64,000 nucleotides of DNA from Fragum whitleyi (taxonomy: Eukaryota > Mollusca > Bivalvia > Cardiida > Cardiidae), in the NCBI GenBank assembly GCA_948146395.1, contig OX411543.1, positions 25,870,026 to 25,934,025 of the forward strand. Direction: 5' to 3'. Under the pieces are notes generated by a model that searched no databases, was not told where the DNA came from, and saw nothing but the letters and a program-made list of their open reading frames with translations. Below are positions 23,881-34,240 of the stretch, one piece after another; position 1 is the stretch's first letter, and every line of letters starts with the position of its first letter. Both the position numbers and the translations under genes were made by a program.

Positions 23881-26530
23881 ATGACTTCTGTATTACTGTA
23901 TGGACTATTATTTTTACTACAATCGAGCATTTCTGGTGCGTTAACCTGTTTGCTCCCCGGTCGTAATATTGTGGCTACACTGACGGTCGGAAATGGAGGA
24001 CAATTGGGGACATGGCGGGAGGTCGAGGGGTGTCCCCGAGGATCGTATGCGGTCGGATATAGCATGAAGGTATTAATTCATAATATAATACTCAATAGCT
24101 ACTAGTTTTTTTGTTTTAAAAATAATATTTTTACGAGAGAATTGCTCGAACAAGAGTTGTCTTTGCTAAACAGTTTGAATTTAAACCATCTTTATCATCA
24201 TTTTTAATGTTACCGGTTATGAACATCATAAATTGACAATGTGAATAAAAGCACAGGTGGCAGTATCGAAGAAATTACAGAAAAAAGATAATTATTAAAA
24301 AATGACAAGGTGTCTTTCAAAAATTCCAGGTTAACTTTCAATCAAGATTAACAAGAATTATTTGCACAAATACAAAAATAAAAATTTGTCTTTGAAGCTC
24401 ATGTTAATTTCTATATGTATGCACAATTTTGCTGAAATTGGCCTTATACTTATAAAATAAATAGGAAAATACACTCTCAATTTGCGAGGACAACACTCAG
24501 GTGACACTTCGACATTGTTTAGAAGCATTCAAAATGAAACTTTTCAGTTTCACACTATTTCATTGGCTATAAGAAATTCTCCCCATTACATCATATCTTT
24601 ACCGGCCAATCAAGTTATCAAATCAGCTCCAACCATTTGGGATGACCCAGTTTTTCAACAAAACAATATGGAGGATAACAGTGAAAGTTGACAACACTGC
24701 TTCTGTTTAAAAAGGTAAGAAACATTTAAGACCTCCCTTTGATCAAAATTTATCTCTTGATGTACCAGGAAATTGGTTAAGAAAACTTGTCCTTGTATGT
24801 TTGAAAATTGACTGCATGTCTTTTACTCTAATTTTATCATTTTTGCCTGACATTTAAGAAATCGAATGACCACTTCAGTGATGTTCTGGAGTATTTTCAA
24901 TGAAAGAAACCTTGTCTATATTTAGCATATATATAGATATAGATATATTGTAAAAAAAATGTTTTGATACCGCCACCTATGAAAATTGGAAAGATTATGG
25001 AATTTGATTAAATGAGTGGCTTGGGAAGATCGTTCTATATCTCTATCACTTATTGAAGTAGTAACTTTATCAGGGTAAAATTGTGTAAAATATAAACTTT
25101 AACATTGGTCATAAGCCCCCAGGTACATTTACGTAGTCTGACCAGAGTCTTTACTACCGGCAGATGCAAGTTTAAATCCGCGTAGTGTTATTTGTGTTTT
25201 TAGTTTCAAACCTCCATAAAATCAACAAATATTCTTTGTATCTCTTATAATTTAATTTCAAAAAAACGAAAATGTTAAGAGATATAAACAATTAGTCCAA
25301 TTTCTTGCAGGACTTCTTTGTGCACAAGCTTAAAGAATATCTGTGTACTGCGTTTTTTCATTGGGGAATAAAACGAAATTGTCAGCCAATCAGCAGAAAG
25401 CAGGAATCAGGATAAAAATTACCAACTTTAATTCATTAATCTTTAAATAGCTGGAGTGGGATCAAAGAGATGGTGACGACACAGCGCTTAATGGAATTAT
25501 GTTATACTGTAGAAGACGAGAAAATTATTATTATGATGCAGGATTCATCACTTCTGGCCAGGCGTATTGGGGACACTGGGACCAAAACTACACATGCGGC
25601 GTAGAGGACGACTTTCTGACTTCTTTTCAAATGAGGGTCGAACAGCCGGTGGTAAGCCTTCTCTCGTTTGAGCCTGTGCGTGACATTTCCAACAATTTGA
25701 AATTTTCATTAGACGCAATCAATGAGTAGCGTTGACAGTCAGGTACTGTAAATATAGAGTAACCTGATGGTGTGCAGATATTTTGAGACCTTTTCTATCT
25801 TCCAAACGCATAGTGAAGACTCTGGTCAGACTCTGCGGATGTACAGGCTGGTCAGCAGAGTCTTTGGTTTGCGTAATTTGAAATTGTTGGAAATCTCACG
25901 CACAGGCTCATTTGTCATCCTGATACAATAAACGCGCTGTCACGTGTTTGATTGCCAGGGGAGGGGAGGGTTAAAGGTAGTGGATCCGTATTAGTTCCGA
26001 AACATTTTGGAGCTCATAATCTTTCACAATGTAAACAGATGTTTCCTAATGAAATATTAAGGAAACCTCGGTTAACACTGATAAAGCTCATTGATAAATC
26101 TCGAAGGAAAAAAAATGACGTAAATATTTTCTGTAAAAGGTGATAACTTACGCCAGAACAAAAATCTTAGAACTCCGTCGTTTGTGCACAAGAGTATTCG
26201 TCTTTGACATCTGTAAAAAAGAGATGGTTCTATCCATTTTGAAAATATCGAATAGGGTTTCTAAATATATTTCAGGACCGTTATAATTTTGACAACACAG
26301 CCGCTAACTACGTCCTTTTCCGTTGCCGAAATTTCCACGGATTACCTAGAATTGAGGGAGACACTCAAGTTGGGAGAGGAACCGGGTTATATGGATCATG
26401 GGGGCAGTGGAGTAACAGTTGCCCAGCCAACTCCGCCATCTGTGGTCTAGCAACGAAGATTGATCATCGACGTTGGCGCGGTGACGATACCGCTCTAAAT
26501 GACGTCAAATTTTTTTGTTGTGACGAATAA
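23881..26530 (+). CDS. VMO1: VMO-I-like secreted protein, copy A (3 exons)
   Basis: Exons are 23881-24069, 25451-25651 and 26276-26530 (stop TAA). Introns (1381 and 624 bp) are GT-AG and phase 0. The product is 214 aa. Residues 1-20 form a hydrophobic signal peptide (VLLYGLLFLL core), so it should be secreted. The mature part has the vitelline membrane outer layer 1 pattern: GTWREVEGCPRGSYAVG (43-59), GDDTALNGI (71-79), WGHWDQNYTC (103-112), RGTGLYGSWGQWS (164-176), NSAICGL (182-188) and GDDTALNDV (199-207). I count nine Cys (23, 51, 83, 112, 147, 179, 186, 211, 212), against eight in the disulfide-bonded beta-prism of hen VMO-I. Hen VMO-I is an egg-coat protein; the role here is unknown. The ATG was chosen because a signal peptide follows and copy B starts identically. 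No clear AATAAA follows the stop. Confidence 0.93.
25750..25930 (+). repeat. GCGCAGTCTGACC-type dispersed repeat in intron 2 of VMO-I A
   Basis: TGGTCAGACTCTGCGGATG, ACAGGCTGGTCAGCAGAGTC and AAATCTCACGCACAGG recur (some inverted) at 31095-31320, 31455-31565, near 60 and near 58830. It is absent from intron 2 of VMO-I B and so arrived after the duplication or was lost there. Confidence 0.6.
25974..26095. mobile_element. Truncated MITE, same family, intron 2 of VMO-I A
   Basis: Left repeat GGTAGTGGATCCGTATTAG and central AAGGAAACCTCGG match the intron-2 MITE of VMO-I B at the corresponding place. The right terminal repeat is deleted. The sequence then rejoins the shared intron at AAGGAAAAAAAATGACGTA. 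Confidence 0.8.
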
Positions 26531-26818
26531 CGATATAAGCCTGAACTAATTATTGTGACACTTGATGTCGCAATATATGCAAATGATAAAAAAATGTAAC
26601 CATAAAAACTAGGAATAATTATATTAATGGGTAAACATATTATAATACATTTAATTCAATTCAATTCTTTAATTATAACTGAATATAACCTCAGTGACAT
26701 CATAAACTACTCAGCACACATGACATATCATACCAAAACCAATATACAATAGACTAGCGATTATCTTTATTTCATGTTAAAAATAACAGTAGTAGGCCAC
26801 AAAATATATTTAAAAACA

Positions 26819-27031
26819 TCAAGAATCTCTAATTTCCAAAGCTTTTGACAAATATTTATATAGAGATGTTGCTTGAGATCTATTTTTCGGATTCGACAGT
26901 AATTTCAAAATATCTAATTCTTTAGCCCCAGATATGTTCAAGTCAACAATATTGAACGCAACAAACAGTTCTTGTCTTGAAGCACAATATTCATTACAAA
27001 ACAAGATAAGATGTGATTCATTTTCAATCAT
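26819..27031 (-). pseudogene. LINE ORF2 C-terminal fragment
   Basis: A 70-aa frame: IENESHLILFCNEYCASRQE, then ELDILKLLSNPKN and LYKYLSKALEIRDS. The E..H.ILFC..Y...R motif is the usual C-terminal Cys/His region of these ORF2 proteins. Confidence 0.75.
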
Positions 27032-27448
27032 AATGCAAATTTAACAGGTTCTGTTTCTTGTGGAACTTTTGGTCTTAAATACCTCCCCCTTTCAAAATTG
27101 TGATTATGTGCACTTAACCGGAACTTGGTTTTTATACATTTGCATTGCTAATTGAGATTTAAATTCAGGTAATTTGGAATATTAACATCAAAGTTTACGA
27201 TAGTTGAAAATGATTTTAATTTGTGTCATCTTTAGACTTCGATGTTTCTAACTTTTGACTAGCTTGTCTCATGTAGTACTCAGTCAATTTTTTATCAATA
27301 GTATGGAAGCCTAAAGATTTTATATTTTTATACCTACTGATCTTGCAATTTCATCTTAGCATGAAAACCGTGATTTGTATCCATTCTGTTGAAGATCTTG
27401 ATCAACCTGAAAGGCCTTTGATAGTAGCCTACAATTGGGTCAAGTCTC

Positions 27449-27733
27449 TTAACATTGGTTGTTCTTTATCATCAGATTTAATATGAACAAAATAATTGGG
27501 GTGCGTCCCATATCCAATCGACTTACGAAATTTGAAGATTTCCGAAAGATTCCGAGGACAGACGTACAAAACTTATGGTGAAGTTTCTCTGGTTGAAGAA
27601 AATCTATGTCATTCAAATTTATTGTATAACCATTAATCCAAACTTCACTTGCAAAAGTTACAATTGGCCTTATTAGGGAGTCAAAAATTTTGAGAGAGCT
27701 TTGTTGGAAACTGATAAAAGTTTGAATATTCAT
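27449..27733 (-). pseudogene. LINE post-RT fragment
   Basis: A 94-aa frame with LKIFDSLIRPIVTFASEVW and LHHKFCTSVLGIFRKSSNF then SRLDMGRTPI. It corresponds to the region after the RT thumb in LINE ORF2 proteins (YGSEIWG, KFCK.LLG, ELGR.P). Confidence 0.75.
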
Positions 27734-28810
27734 TCTTTAAAGAGATCATGGCCTTCAGTCCCTTATTGTATAAATCATGGACAAAGTGCTTCAGATTACT
27801 ATTTTAGAAACGTGTCACACCCAAGTATTTCTATGAATCACTTACTTCAATTTTGTTTCGTTCTTATGTAAAAAAAAATATATTTCATATTTATGTCTTT
27901 CTTTATTGAAGATAATAATTTTGGGTTTATTTAAACTGACATTTTAATTTCTAGTCGTCGCAGAAATTTACTTTATTTTATTTAATCATTTTGTAAACCA
28001 GTGGTACTCTCTGAAAGTAAAAGTGGATCATCTGCAAAGAGGAGGTGATTAAACTGAACCTCACCGAAAAAGACTGGATTGTTTTTAAAATCGTCACTTA
28101 CATAAGACCCTAGGTCATTAATATAAATATTTGAAAGAGTGAGGCTTAAAAAATTTCCTTGTTTACCCCTTAATTATTCTTGATTGATTGTATTATATAG
28201 TTATTCTTGTGTATACAAAATGTTTAGTAGAGGCCATATGTTGAATAATGTTAAATATATGACCATTAATATCTAATTAATCTAACTTCTTAAATCGTCC
28301 TTCTCTCCATACTGAATCAAATGCTTAAAAAATCAACAAAGCAAGCATATAATTGTTTCTTACAGCTACTCTTTCACAGTTTTTCATAAAAAATCAAAAC
28401 TTGTTCTTAGATTGGGAATGTGTGTATCTTTAGACGATTAAGAATAGCACAAGAGCATTGACACTAAAATAACACATTTCAATAATTTTGTTTCTAATTT
28501 TTTTTTAAGCGATAATATCAGTAAGGGTTCGAGTCTATTTATTCGAGTTTATTAGAATGACGAAATCGTTGCTTTCCGTGAATAATTTTTCACTTTGGCT
28601 TGCAATGATATGAAGTTTCCAGCTGTCAAATACTTTTACCTTTATCTTTAATTGAATAAGACAAACATGCGAAATTCAGATGCGTAAATAGATGTTTCTA
28701 AATTTGAAAATATTTTTAAGGCGTTAGTAGATGCTTTATTTTTCGGAATGATTTTCACTAAATTCAGGAATATCAGTCTTTATTTCCATGCATTACTAGA
28801 TTGAATACTA

Positions 28811-29095
28811 TTATTTTAAAGGCTTCAACATGATGAGGTCGTTACTTCCAATTGATTTTACTAATATTTTAAAAAATCGCCTTTTCCCAATCTGTGAAAG
28901 AGCAGCTCTAAGCTGATGTAGAAATTGATTTAGTAAGGATTTAACTATGATCATTTGATTTGTTGCCCTATTATTTTCTCTAAAACCTGCTAGGTTATCT
29001 TCTACAATATTATTTTTTCTCAAAAAGTTTGACACTATTTTTGTGAGCTTGGTAAACAATTCCCCCATGCAGCTACATACACTTGTTCCCCTCAA
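28811..29095 (-). pseudogene. LINE reverse transcriptase, N-terminal fragment
   Basis: A 94-aa frame: RGTSVCSCMGELFTKLTKIV then FLRKNNIVEDNLAGFRENN then MIIVKSLLNQFL. This is the standard RT block 1-2 order (RGIS...GKLF, Q/LAGFR, H/QI..LKSL). It lacks the start and runs into decayed sequence after SLLNQF. Confidence 0.8.
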
Positions 29096-29279
29096 GTTCT
29101 CTCAATCATACACCGATCCGTTTAAATGAATAACTGATGTAGTCTGTTTGACTTCTATGTAGACGACCATTTGGTCTTTATTCTCTAAAATAAATTGGTG
29201 AAAACTAATTTTTATTTGTCATATCAATTTGTCTATCTAATCCTATGGAGAATTCTGGTTTTCAGAAATATTGAAAATA

Positions 29280-29957
29280 AAATAATGATTTGGTCCGTCC
29301 GTCCGTCCACATGTTAACTCAAAGCCTATCATACCTAAACGTTTCTATAATAAAGGGAACAGCGAACTGTTTTCCGAAAATAGTTCTGATTTGAATAGGG
29401 GTCGGGCCAAAAGTGAAAGATTTTAAGTGAACCGTTTTTGTATATAATCGACAATGTTTATTAAATAATCTTTGTCTGTGTAATCTACTTCTCATGGATA
29501 TTAAAAGAAAGCTTTTTGCTTTTGTACAAAAATCATTTGACCAGATATTGAAAATCATCTGTAACTGTTTTGAGGTGAACCCCGTACTTCCTTATTCAGA
29601 CCAATCAAAATAGACGATTTTACGAAATAGTTGCGATTTTCACGAGGAAACCCCAGTAAACAGGGGAGTTATGACGGTACAAATCACGTGATATTTAAAT
29701 TTAAAATGACGTGACCGTTGATATTGTAATAAGAATGTCCAAATAAGGTATAATGGTCAATCATAATTTCAACAGTTCAATATTTAACCACGTGTTTTTA
29801 CCATGTTTTCTTTTTTTACTACTAAACAGCCTTCTCCACCCTCGTGATTAAGAGTTAAATATGCGAGAATAATAGCATAAACTAGGTGGACAAAATAATT
29901 ATTTTGAAACAAATTTATTTTCAAAAAATGATTTTTTGAATGGTATTTAGCTTAAAT
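29280..29957 (+). repeat. Dispersed ~0.68-kb repeat, copy 1
   Basis: Matches 48380-49060 (+) and, in its right half, 46320-46680 (minus). Shared words include TTTTCACGAGGAAA, ACCACGTGTTTTTA, ACTAAACAGCC and CCTCGTG. No coding potential. Confidence 0.75.
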
Positions 29958-30930
29958 TAAGGTTCATGTAAAGTGTTTGAGACCTTATTTTAAGGGCACT
30001 TCATTAGCCGAAAAAAAGCAGTATGTCCAGGTATTTTATATATCAAAATGAAGGTACTCATGAGCACAAGCAGTTAAGCAACATAAGACCACCATAGGTA
30101 AAGCGGTATAGCCAAAACATTGCGGAAAAGGGTCATTTTGTACAGATCAAGCAACAGCACGACGGTTGGATGAAATTGCCCCATATTTTAACAACGTACA
30201 CTCTAAAGTACTACCCAGGTAGTACTACAACCGTTGATATAAAACTCAGTGTCAAAGGCTCTTTTGAAACAATCAATTTCCATTTATTTTGTCAACATAC
30301 ATGTCAAACCGGTTTGGTCTGTTTTCTAAATAGATGTTAGGTATGGTGCAACATCACGCCATAATATTGTGATTTTTCTGTGATTTATTTCAAATTGTAG
30401 TTTTTAAATTCAATGATCTATAATGAATTACCATTATATTCATCATTCCGTGAAATAGAAATTTATATATTGTTAAACAACCTTACAGGTATATAAACTA
30501 TTTATGTCCATTTATGTTGTGATAACACACCATACCTTACACAGAACTACACGTCTACAAAATTAGAAAGACATATATGACGTATGTGTTTATAAAATAA
30601 GTCAAAACTGATTGCCTGCATGACTACGTTTTGGGCCCAGATTTTATACCAACGGTTGTAGTAATACCTGAATAGTACTTTAGACTGTACTTTGTTAAAA
30701 TATGAGCCATTTTTTTACATCCGTCGTGCTGTTGCTTGTTCTCTACAAAATGACCCTTTTCCACAGTTTTTTGGCTATACCACTATAGCTATGATGGTCT
30801 TATGTTGCTCAACTGCTTGTGCTTATAAGTAGCTTCATTTTGGTATATCATATACCTGGACATAGTGCTTTTTCTTGGCAAATGAAGTGCTCTTAAAATT
30901 TGGTCTCAAACACTTTACATGAACCTTAAG
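29950..30930. mobile_element. ~0.98-kb fold-back element with ~290-bp inverted repeats
   Basis: The left arm, about 29950-30245, and the right arm, about 30640-30930, are reverse complements: TTAAGGTTCATGTAAAGTGT, GCACAAGCAGTT(A/G)AGCAACA, GGAAAAGGGTCATTTTGTA and AGCAACAGCACGACGG occur in both. About 390 bp of unrelated AT-rich DNA separates the arms. No transposase frame. A shorter derivative lies at 60806-61015. Confidence 0.85.
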
Positions 30931-31089
30931 ATCATACCAAATACAAAACATTTTTACTATAGCATTTTTGTGTAATTGATGAAAACGTTGGTCCTTATAG
31001 AAGTCAAACGGACTATAAAATGAAATATTCCATACAGTTGGAAAATTTCTGGATTGAAAAATTCTATTGAATAACTTAACAAATAAACG

Positions 31090-31565
31090 TAACATTTTTC
31101 CAACAATTACAAAAAGCGCAAAGCAAAGCCTCTGACCAGCCTGTGCATCCGCGCAGTCTGACCAGAGTAAATTCTTCACTATGCATTTAGTAGATAGATA
31201 AGGTCTCAAAGTATCTGTAGACCACCAGGTAACTTTATTTTTTAGAATTTGTGACTGTCTATACCTCGCCAGCATTTCAAATTGTTGCAAATTTCACGCA
31301 CAGGCGCATATCCTTTTTATAGGCATTATTTACATCTTCAGTCACGGTATTCGACAAATTTGCAAAATTCATTTGACGTCGAGCATCATAGACAGCGACA
31401 CAATGCGAAACGAATGTATGCTGATTACCAGAAGTAGGATTAATACCTCACCTATGTACATAGCGCACAGTGAAGTCTCTGTTCAGACTGTGCGGCTGAC
31501 AGGCTGGCCAGAGGCTTTGCATTGCGCATAAGTGACATTGTTGAAAATGTCATGCACAGGGTCAT
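31090..31565. repeat. Two GCGCAGTCTGACC-type dispersed repeats
   Basis: CAGCCTGTGCATCCGCGCAG with TCTGACCAGAG (31140s) and TGTGCGGCTGACAGGCTGG (31495) resemble the repeat in intron 2 of VMO-I A. The two appear in opposite orientation. Confidence 0.55.
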
Positions 31566-31909
31566 TTATCTTTCTTTTAACAAACATTGTTCACTATTAA
31601 TTTAGGATTTTACCATTTTCTAAACTTAGGTTTGCTCTTCTAAACATTATATTTTTTCTCGAAATGCTCTTATTAAATGCACCGCCTATTTAAGACAAAG
31701 CAACAGTGCATGTTTTGGTATTGAGTAAAGAATTTAACTTCTGTCACATAGTACTAAACGAGAAAAAATTGTTTGTTTTGTAATCAAAAAAAATGTTGCC
31801 AATTTTTTTGCAACAAAGTACAAAGTGGGGATAACCATAACCATAAAAGTATTTTACCTTTTTGAAGTAGTAATTGTTTTTATGTGCCACCCTTGTAAGT
31901 TATATTAAA

Positions 31910-32428
31910 CATACAAAAGAACGATTGTTAATCATTATTGAATATACAAAAGAACGAATGAAACATTGGTTGGTTGCAAAACTGAACACAATTAGACGAG
32001 TTGGACGATATTTTATTACCTCGCTTTAATATAAATCTTAGAACTTTGCTGTTTGAGTGTCTTAACGAACCAATTAGACGCTTTAAAATTCCCACCTGCC
32101 AATAAACCCGGCAAGGGTTTAGTCGCCATGAATGATTCCGAAACATTCAGAACGATTTTGGATCGTTTTTAAGTGATTAGAGAGAGTGTTTTGAATGCCT
32201 CGAATGGAGCACTGCGGGAGTGATTTAGAATGGTTTTGTTCGGAATGATTATAAATTTCAGTGTAAAGGTTAAAATGTACTGCGCAACTCGTATAGGACA
32301 GGCTGTAGCGACTTCCGGGAATTGTCTATAATATTGATTTGAAACAGCCCTATTATACAAGCTGATGGTTTAGGAACTGTGAATCGTCACGCAAAGAAGG
32401 ATAATTTTGGGACTCCATAAAATAAATG
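31910..32428 (+). repeat. Dispersed ~0.5-kb repeat, copy 1
   Basis: Matches 47450-48225: AACATTGGTTGGTTGCAAAA, AGTGATTAGAGAGAGTGTTT, CGAATGGAGCAC and GTGATTTAGAATGGTTTTG are shared. The other copy has an extra ~300 bp in its middle. Confidence 0.8.
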
Positions 32429-32692
32429 TGTGACCCGTCACGCGAAAAGGGGTTATCTGGGAATTCTGTAAAGTGAATAATTGAAAAAGAAATTTGATCC
32501 AGCAAAGGTCAACAAGAAGTCGATTTTTCAAAAAAATCTTTCACTGGAAGGTAGATTTAAAATTCGAGATTCAGAAAAAAAGCACGGTGCAAAAAGTTTC
32601 GACCCTAGTCAGTCTGCGCAGTCCGCGAAGTCTGACTAGGGTCGACACTTTACGCACTACCTACATGGTCCCTTTTCGTGTGACGGGTCACA
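32429..32692. mobile_element. ~264-bp MITE, TGTGACCCGTCACGCG family
   Basis: Perfect-looking terminal inverted repeats TGTGACCCGTCACGCGAAAA and TTTTCGTGTGACGGGTCACA. The inside carries the palindrome CCTAGTCAG/CTGACTAGG. Another complete copy is inverted at 53487-53739 and an end fragment lies at 2900-2982. Confidence 0.85.
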
Positions 32693-32990
32693 TATTTGAA
32701 AGGAAATGTTCTTATACAAATCAACAGCAGGTTTCGAAAAAATGTTAAGCTCAAATGTATGTTTGATCATTCAATATTCAGAAAAAAAAACTATAAGCCG
32801 AGGGTGAAGAGTTTCGACTCTAGACAGCCGGTGCGATAAATACACTTGGCCAATGTCCTAACTACACCGTTTTAACCCTTTCCTGTTTTACAAAATGTTG
32901 GACCTGTCCAAATTCAAAGGTTTTGCAGACGAAAATTAAAAGTGGATTTAATTTGAAAAATAACTATTCAGTAGGTTAGAAAATAGTGTG

Positions 32991-33034
32991 GAAAAAGAAG
33001 AAATTGCTTGTCAGAAGCAATTTCTTCTTTTTTC
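32991..33034. repeat. Short perfect hairpin
   Basis: GAAAAAGAAGAAATTGCTT, a 5-base GTCAG loop, and AAGCAATTTCTTCTTTTTTC pair over 18-19 bp. It is too short to be a typical miRNA precursor and no flanking pairing was seen. Confidence 0.6.
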
Positions 33035-33275
33035 ACAATGTTTTCTCAATTATAAAATCACAGGCACGAAAAAAGCAGGGATTAAACAGCAAAGGGTTAA
33101 AACAAGTTGTATTAACCTTAAAAAATATCAGATTTTCTTGAATTTTTTTCAAATATTTGTTTTTACAGTGGTGCAGGAAAACAGCAATTACTCTCGCGCA
33201 GTCTTGATTGTTTTTACACTAGCAAAGTAGAATGTGTAATGTTTGGTGCGTTGATTGTCATTCAAAACATAAATC

Positions 33276-34240
33276 ATGGGTCGTTCGTCTATCGAAGAAA
33301 GGGGTAGAGCCGTTGATCTTGTTCAGGGTGGTTGATCATATTCACAGATGAGAAAAATATCATCTTACAGACAAGAAAGACGCACCTATAAGCCTATTTT
33401 CACATTCATCATCCTGTTTGTTTTTAATAAATGCATGTACATACTTTATCCCAAGGTTTCAGAAAAGAACAATCACCAGCTTGATTGCCAAGTTTAGACA
33501 GACCGGAAGTGTCGGAGACCGACCAAGAAATTCGCGAGGTAGAGTGACAACACGTAGACAGGACCGGTTCGTGATACTCAGTCATTGAAGGAACAGGAGT
33601 CTAACTGTAGCAGAGACAGCCCGTTTAACAATTGGGAGCCATGGTAGACCAATCGGTTCTGAAACTGTCAGAAAGCGTATAAGAGAAGCTGGTGCTGGGG
33701 GTCTGCGATCAAGAATACCGTACCGGGGATTGCTGCTCACTCTACGATATCGCATTGCTAAACTCCAGTGGGCTCATCGTCATGTCAGGTGGACAAGAGC
33801 GGAATGGGCGCGAGTCTTATTTACGGACGAGAAAAGATTCAAACTGTACAATAATGATTGCAGAATCCGGGTTTACAGACGTTGCGGTGAAAGATACGCC
33901 GACTCTTTGTATCCTAGAAACAGAACACTTTGGTTGAGGGTCTATCATGCTGTTGGCCGGTATCTTTCTGCATAAAAAAACCCACGCCCGGTCATTGTCA
34001 ACGGTAACTAAACAGCCACCCGATAATTGAGGAAATTATTCGGCCTGAAGTTATTCCCGCTTTTCAGCAAAATCGTGGTATTCAGCTGATGCAGGACGGT
34101 GCTATAGCCCACACAGCCCGCACGACGATGGCTTGCTCCGCAATTATAGGGTGGCAGTCATCCAGTGGTAATCTAAATCGCCGGATCTAAATCCGATTAA
34201 AAACGTGAGAGGGGAACTTGTTGGAAAAGTGTACAGGAAT
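33276..34240 (+). pseudogene. Tc1-like transposase pseudogene 1
   Basis: It starts MGRSSIEERGRAVDLVQGG, then about 100 bp of unrelated sequence (about 33360-33455) interrupts. It continues SLIAKFRQTGSVGDRPR (HTH and GRPR-like region), RSLTVAETARLTIGSHGRP, QWAHRHVRWTRAEWARVLFT then DEKRFKLYNND (first catalytic Asp), RVYRRCGERYADSL, PVIVNGN, and in another frame QLMQDGA then HTAR (second Asp). The third acidic site reads PDLNPIKN, with Lys where Glu is expected. Several shifts and stops make it inactive. Confidence 0.9.

Larger units (their letters stand above)
23290..26625 (+). repeat. Segmental duplication block A (carries VMO-I A)
   Basis: Sequence from about 23290 to 26625 aligns by eye with 51105-53480. 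It includes the upstream stretch with TATATTATCTATCATTATCTC, the palindromic MITE, all exons, a CTTGCA-GACTTCTTTGTGCACAAGC segment in intron 1, and about 95 bp after the stop ending near ATAAAAACTAG. Introns have gained or lost repeats. Intron 1 of block A is twice as long as in block B. Confidence 0.85.
26640..29110 (-). mobile_element. LINE (non-LTR retrotransposon) relic
   Basis: The minus strand carries, 5' to 3', an RT start (29095-28811: RGTSVCSCMGELF, ENNIVEDNLAGFRE with shifts), motif A (AFDSVWRE, near 28310), INDL and LLFADDPLLLSES (motif C, near 28040), a post-RT region (27733-27449: IFDSLIRPIVTFASEVWING, HHKFCTSVLGIFRKSSNF) and the tail (27031-26819: ENESHLILFCNEYCASRQEL, LLSNPKN). 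A (GAATT)n-like tail at about 26650-26670 marks the 3' end. It resembles CR1/Jockey-group elements. No endonuclease or ORF1 was seen, so it is 5'-truncated and broken. Confidence 0.8.

Noticed and set aside
23772..24065. 97-aa minus-strand frame over VMO-I exon 1
   Set aside because: Antisense shadow of exon 1 and its upstream MITE.
30835..31290. 151-aa minus-strand frame with similarity to the frame at 60904-61101
   Set aside because: The shared C-terminus falls in the arm of the fold-back element; similarity at DNA level explains it.
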